Below, piece by piece: positions 5,330 to 5,460 of a stretch of DNA of 5,460 nucleotides. Made by a program: the position numbers and the translations under genes. Numbering within the stretch: position 1 is the stretch's first letter; each line of letters begins with the position of its first letter. The notes under the pieces are model-generated. The model did not search any database and was not told the origin of the DNA. It saw only the letters and a program-made list of their open reading frames with translations. The stretch is from NCBI GenBank assembly GCA_017547265.1, contig JAFYQC010000074.1, positions 1-5,460 of the forward strand, read 5' to 3'. The stretch comes from Kiritimatiellia bacterium (GTDB lineage: Bacteria; Verrucomicrobiota; Kiritimatiellia; RFP12; UBA1067).

Positions 5330-5358
5330 AGTATACCGTATATCACATTTCCGCAGAA
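5330..5358 (-). promoter_or_regulatory. Candidate transposase promoter, possibly leaderless
   Basis: Minus-strand TTCTGC (5358-5353) and TATACT (5335-5330, 5/6) are 17 bp apart. The hexamer ends 7 bases before the ATG at 5322, so transcription would begin at or next to the start codon. There is no Shine-Dalgarno ahead of this ATG, which fits a leaderless message. Confidence 0.34.
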
Positions 5359-5361
5359 AAA

Positions 5362-5386
5362 TCACTATATTTCTTTGCCGCCTCTA
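5362..5386. repeat. IS630 terminal inverted repeat, right (transposase 5' side)
   Basis: Read inward on the minus strand from 5386: TAGAGGCGGCAAAG, then continuing to GTGA at 5362. It matches the left end at 18 of 25 positions, all of the mismatches being single scattered bases except a 3-base block near the tip. Confidence 0.7.
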
Positions 5387-5401
5387 TAGGGCAATTTTCA
5401 T
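5387..5401 (-). pseudogene. Start of the gene disrupted by the IS (MKIAL remnant)
   Basis: ATGAAAATTGCCCTA begins at 5401 and runs straight into the IS end. Its ATG overlaps the TGA of the preceding partial gene as ATGA, a typical coupled operon start, with GAGGGAG about 11 bases upstream. MKIA-type starts are common in glycosyltransferases. The phase at the TA here (codon positions 2-3) differs from that in the C-terminal fragment across the IS (positions 3 and 1), so a simple insertion into one intact gene does not explain both. Confidence 0.35.
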
Positions 5402-5460
5402 ATCTCGACAATCTCCCTCTTTGGCAGGTCTTTGAATACCTTGAAAACAAGCTGGCTTTC
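5398..5460 (-). CDS. C-terminal 20 codons of an unidentified protein; runs off the right edge
   Basis: The frame reads ESQLVFKVFKDLPKREIVEI and stops at TGA 5398-5400. Its alternating hydrophobic and charged pattern looks like a real protein end, better than the other two frames. The stop overlaps the ATG of the IS-disrupted gene, so it is probably the upstream member of the same glycan operon. I do not recognise the family from 20 residues. Confidence 0.4.
   Translation of the reverse strand, partial: ESQLVFKVFKDLPKREIVEI

Larger units (their letters stand above)
4255..5386 (-). mobile_element. IS630-family insertion sequence, complete ends, defective transposase
   Basis: The element is 1132 bp between TA dinucleotides at 4253-4254 and 5387-5388. 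IS630/Tc1-mariner elements insert at TA and duplicate it. Ends are the 25-bp inverted repeats listed separately. The single transposase fills most of the element; its TAA stop (4271-4273) lies within the left terminal repeat. Ends were found by aligning the two edges, guided by where the flanking glycosyltransferase frame breaks. The size fits the family. Confidence 0.8.

Noticed and set aside
4271..5365. One long minus frame spanning the whole transposase
   Set aside because: Only its last 174 codons are transposase; the upstream part is a shadow of the helix-turn-helix frame, which is shifted by one base.
5389..5459. A second open frame at the right edge that would join in phase with the glycosyltransferase C-terminal fragment if the IS were removed
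   Set aside because: Its residues (...RYSKTCQRGRLSRYENCP) do not resemble the region expected before GFLDG, and the alternative frame with an ATGA-coupled start looks more natural. It remains a weak alternative.
1..5460. CRISPR array or defence system
   Set aside because: No regularly spaced direct repeats and no cas, nuclease or toxin-antitoxin-like proteins are visible.

Overview
The window looks like about 5.5 kb of a bacterial chromosome or metagenomic contig. Every convincing gene lies on the minus strand, so transcription runs from high to low coordinates. The rpsO-pnp pair, the IS630-type element, the AAA-ATPase relic and the mixed surface-polysaccharide genes suggest a Gram-negative, possibly of the PVC group (Kiritimatiellota or Verrucomicrobiota-like). 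That placement is a guess from sequence feel, not from any search.

Right part (about 3090-5460), in transcription order: the last 20 codons of an unidentified gene; the first codons of a next gene overlapping it as ATGA; a 1.13 kb IS630-family element (4255-5386) with 25-bp imperfect terminal inverted repeats, TA on both sides, and a transposase split by a one-base frameshift at its first catalytic Asp; the last 35 codons of a family-2-like glycosyltransferase broken by that element; then an intact, AT-richer family-2 glycosyltransferase (3185-4144). This reads as a surface glycan (LPS, capsule or O-chain) locus damaged by an IS.

Middle (1348-3087): a 40-codon relic of an AAA ATPase (DUF4143 type), then a membrane-anchored alkaline-phosphatase-superfamily enzyme of the phosphoethanolamine transferase type (1752-2957), which could decorate the glycan or lipid made by the neighbouring enzymes. 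The 404-bp gap after it (1348-1751) has no ordinary gene. It holds two extended -10 elements and a strong candidate for a ~114-nt structured RNA (1460-1573) ending in a GC-rich hairpin, with pairing that could form a pseudoknot.

Left part (1-1347): a 37-codon membrane mini-protein with a Cys cluster and its own promoter, perfect Shine-Dalgarno and a very stable terminator (1175-1347); then rpsO (ribosomal protein S15) behind a long leader that can fold into a 9-bp-stem hairpin just upstream of the ribosome binding site; then pnp (PNPase). The pnp reading frame changes identity near position 100: the last 32 codons match 1-deoxyxylulose-5-phosphate synthase (DXS), not PNPase. This is most simply an assembly or recombination chimera at the left edge.
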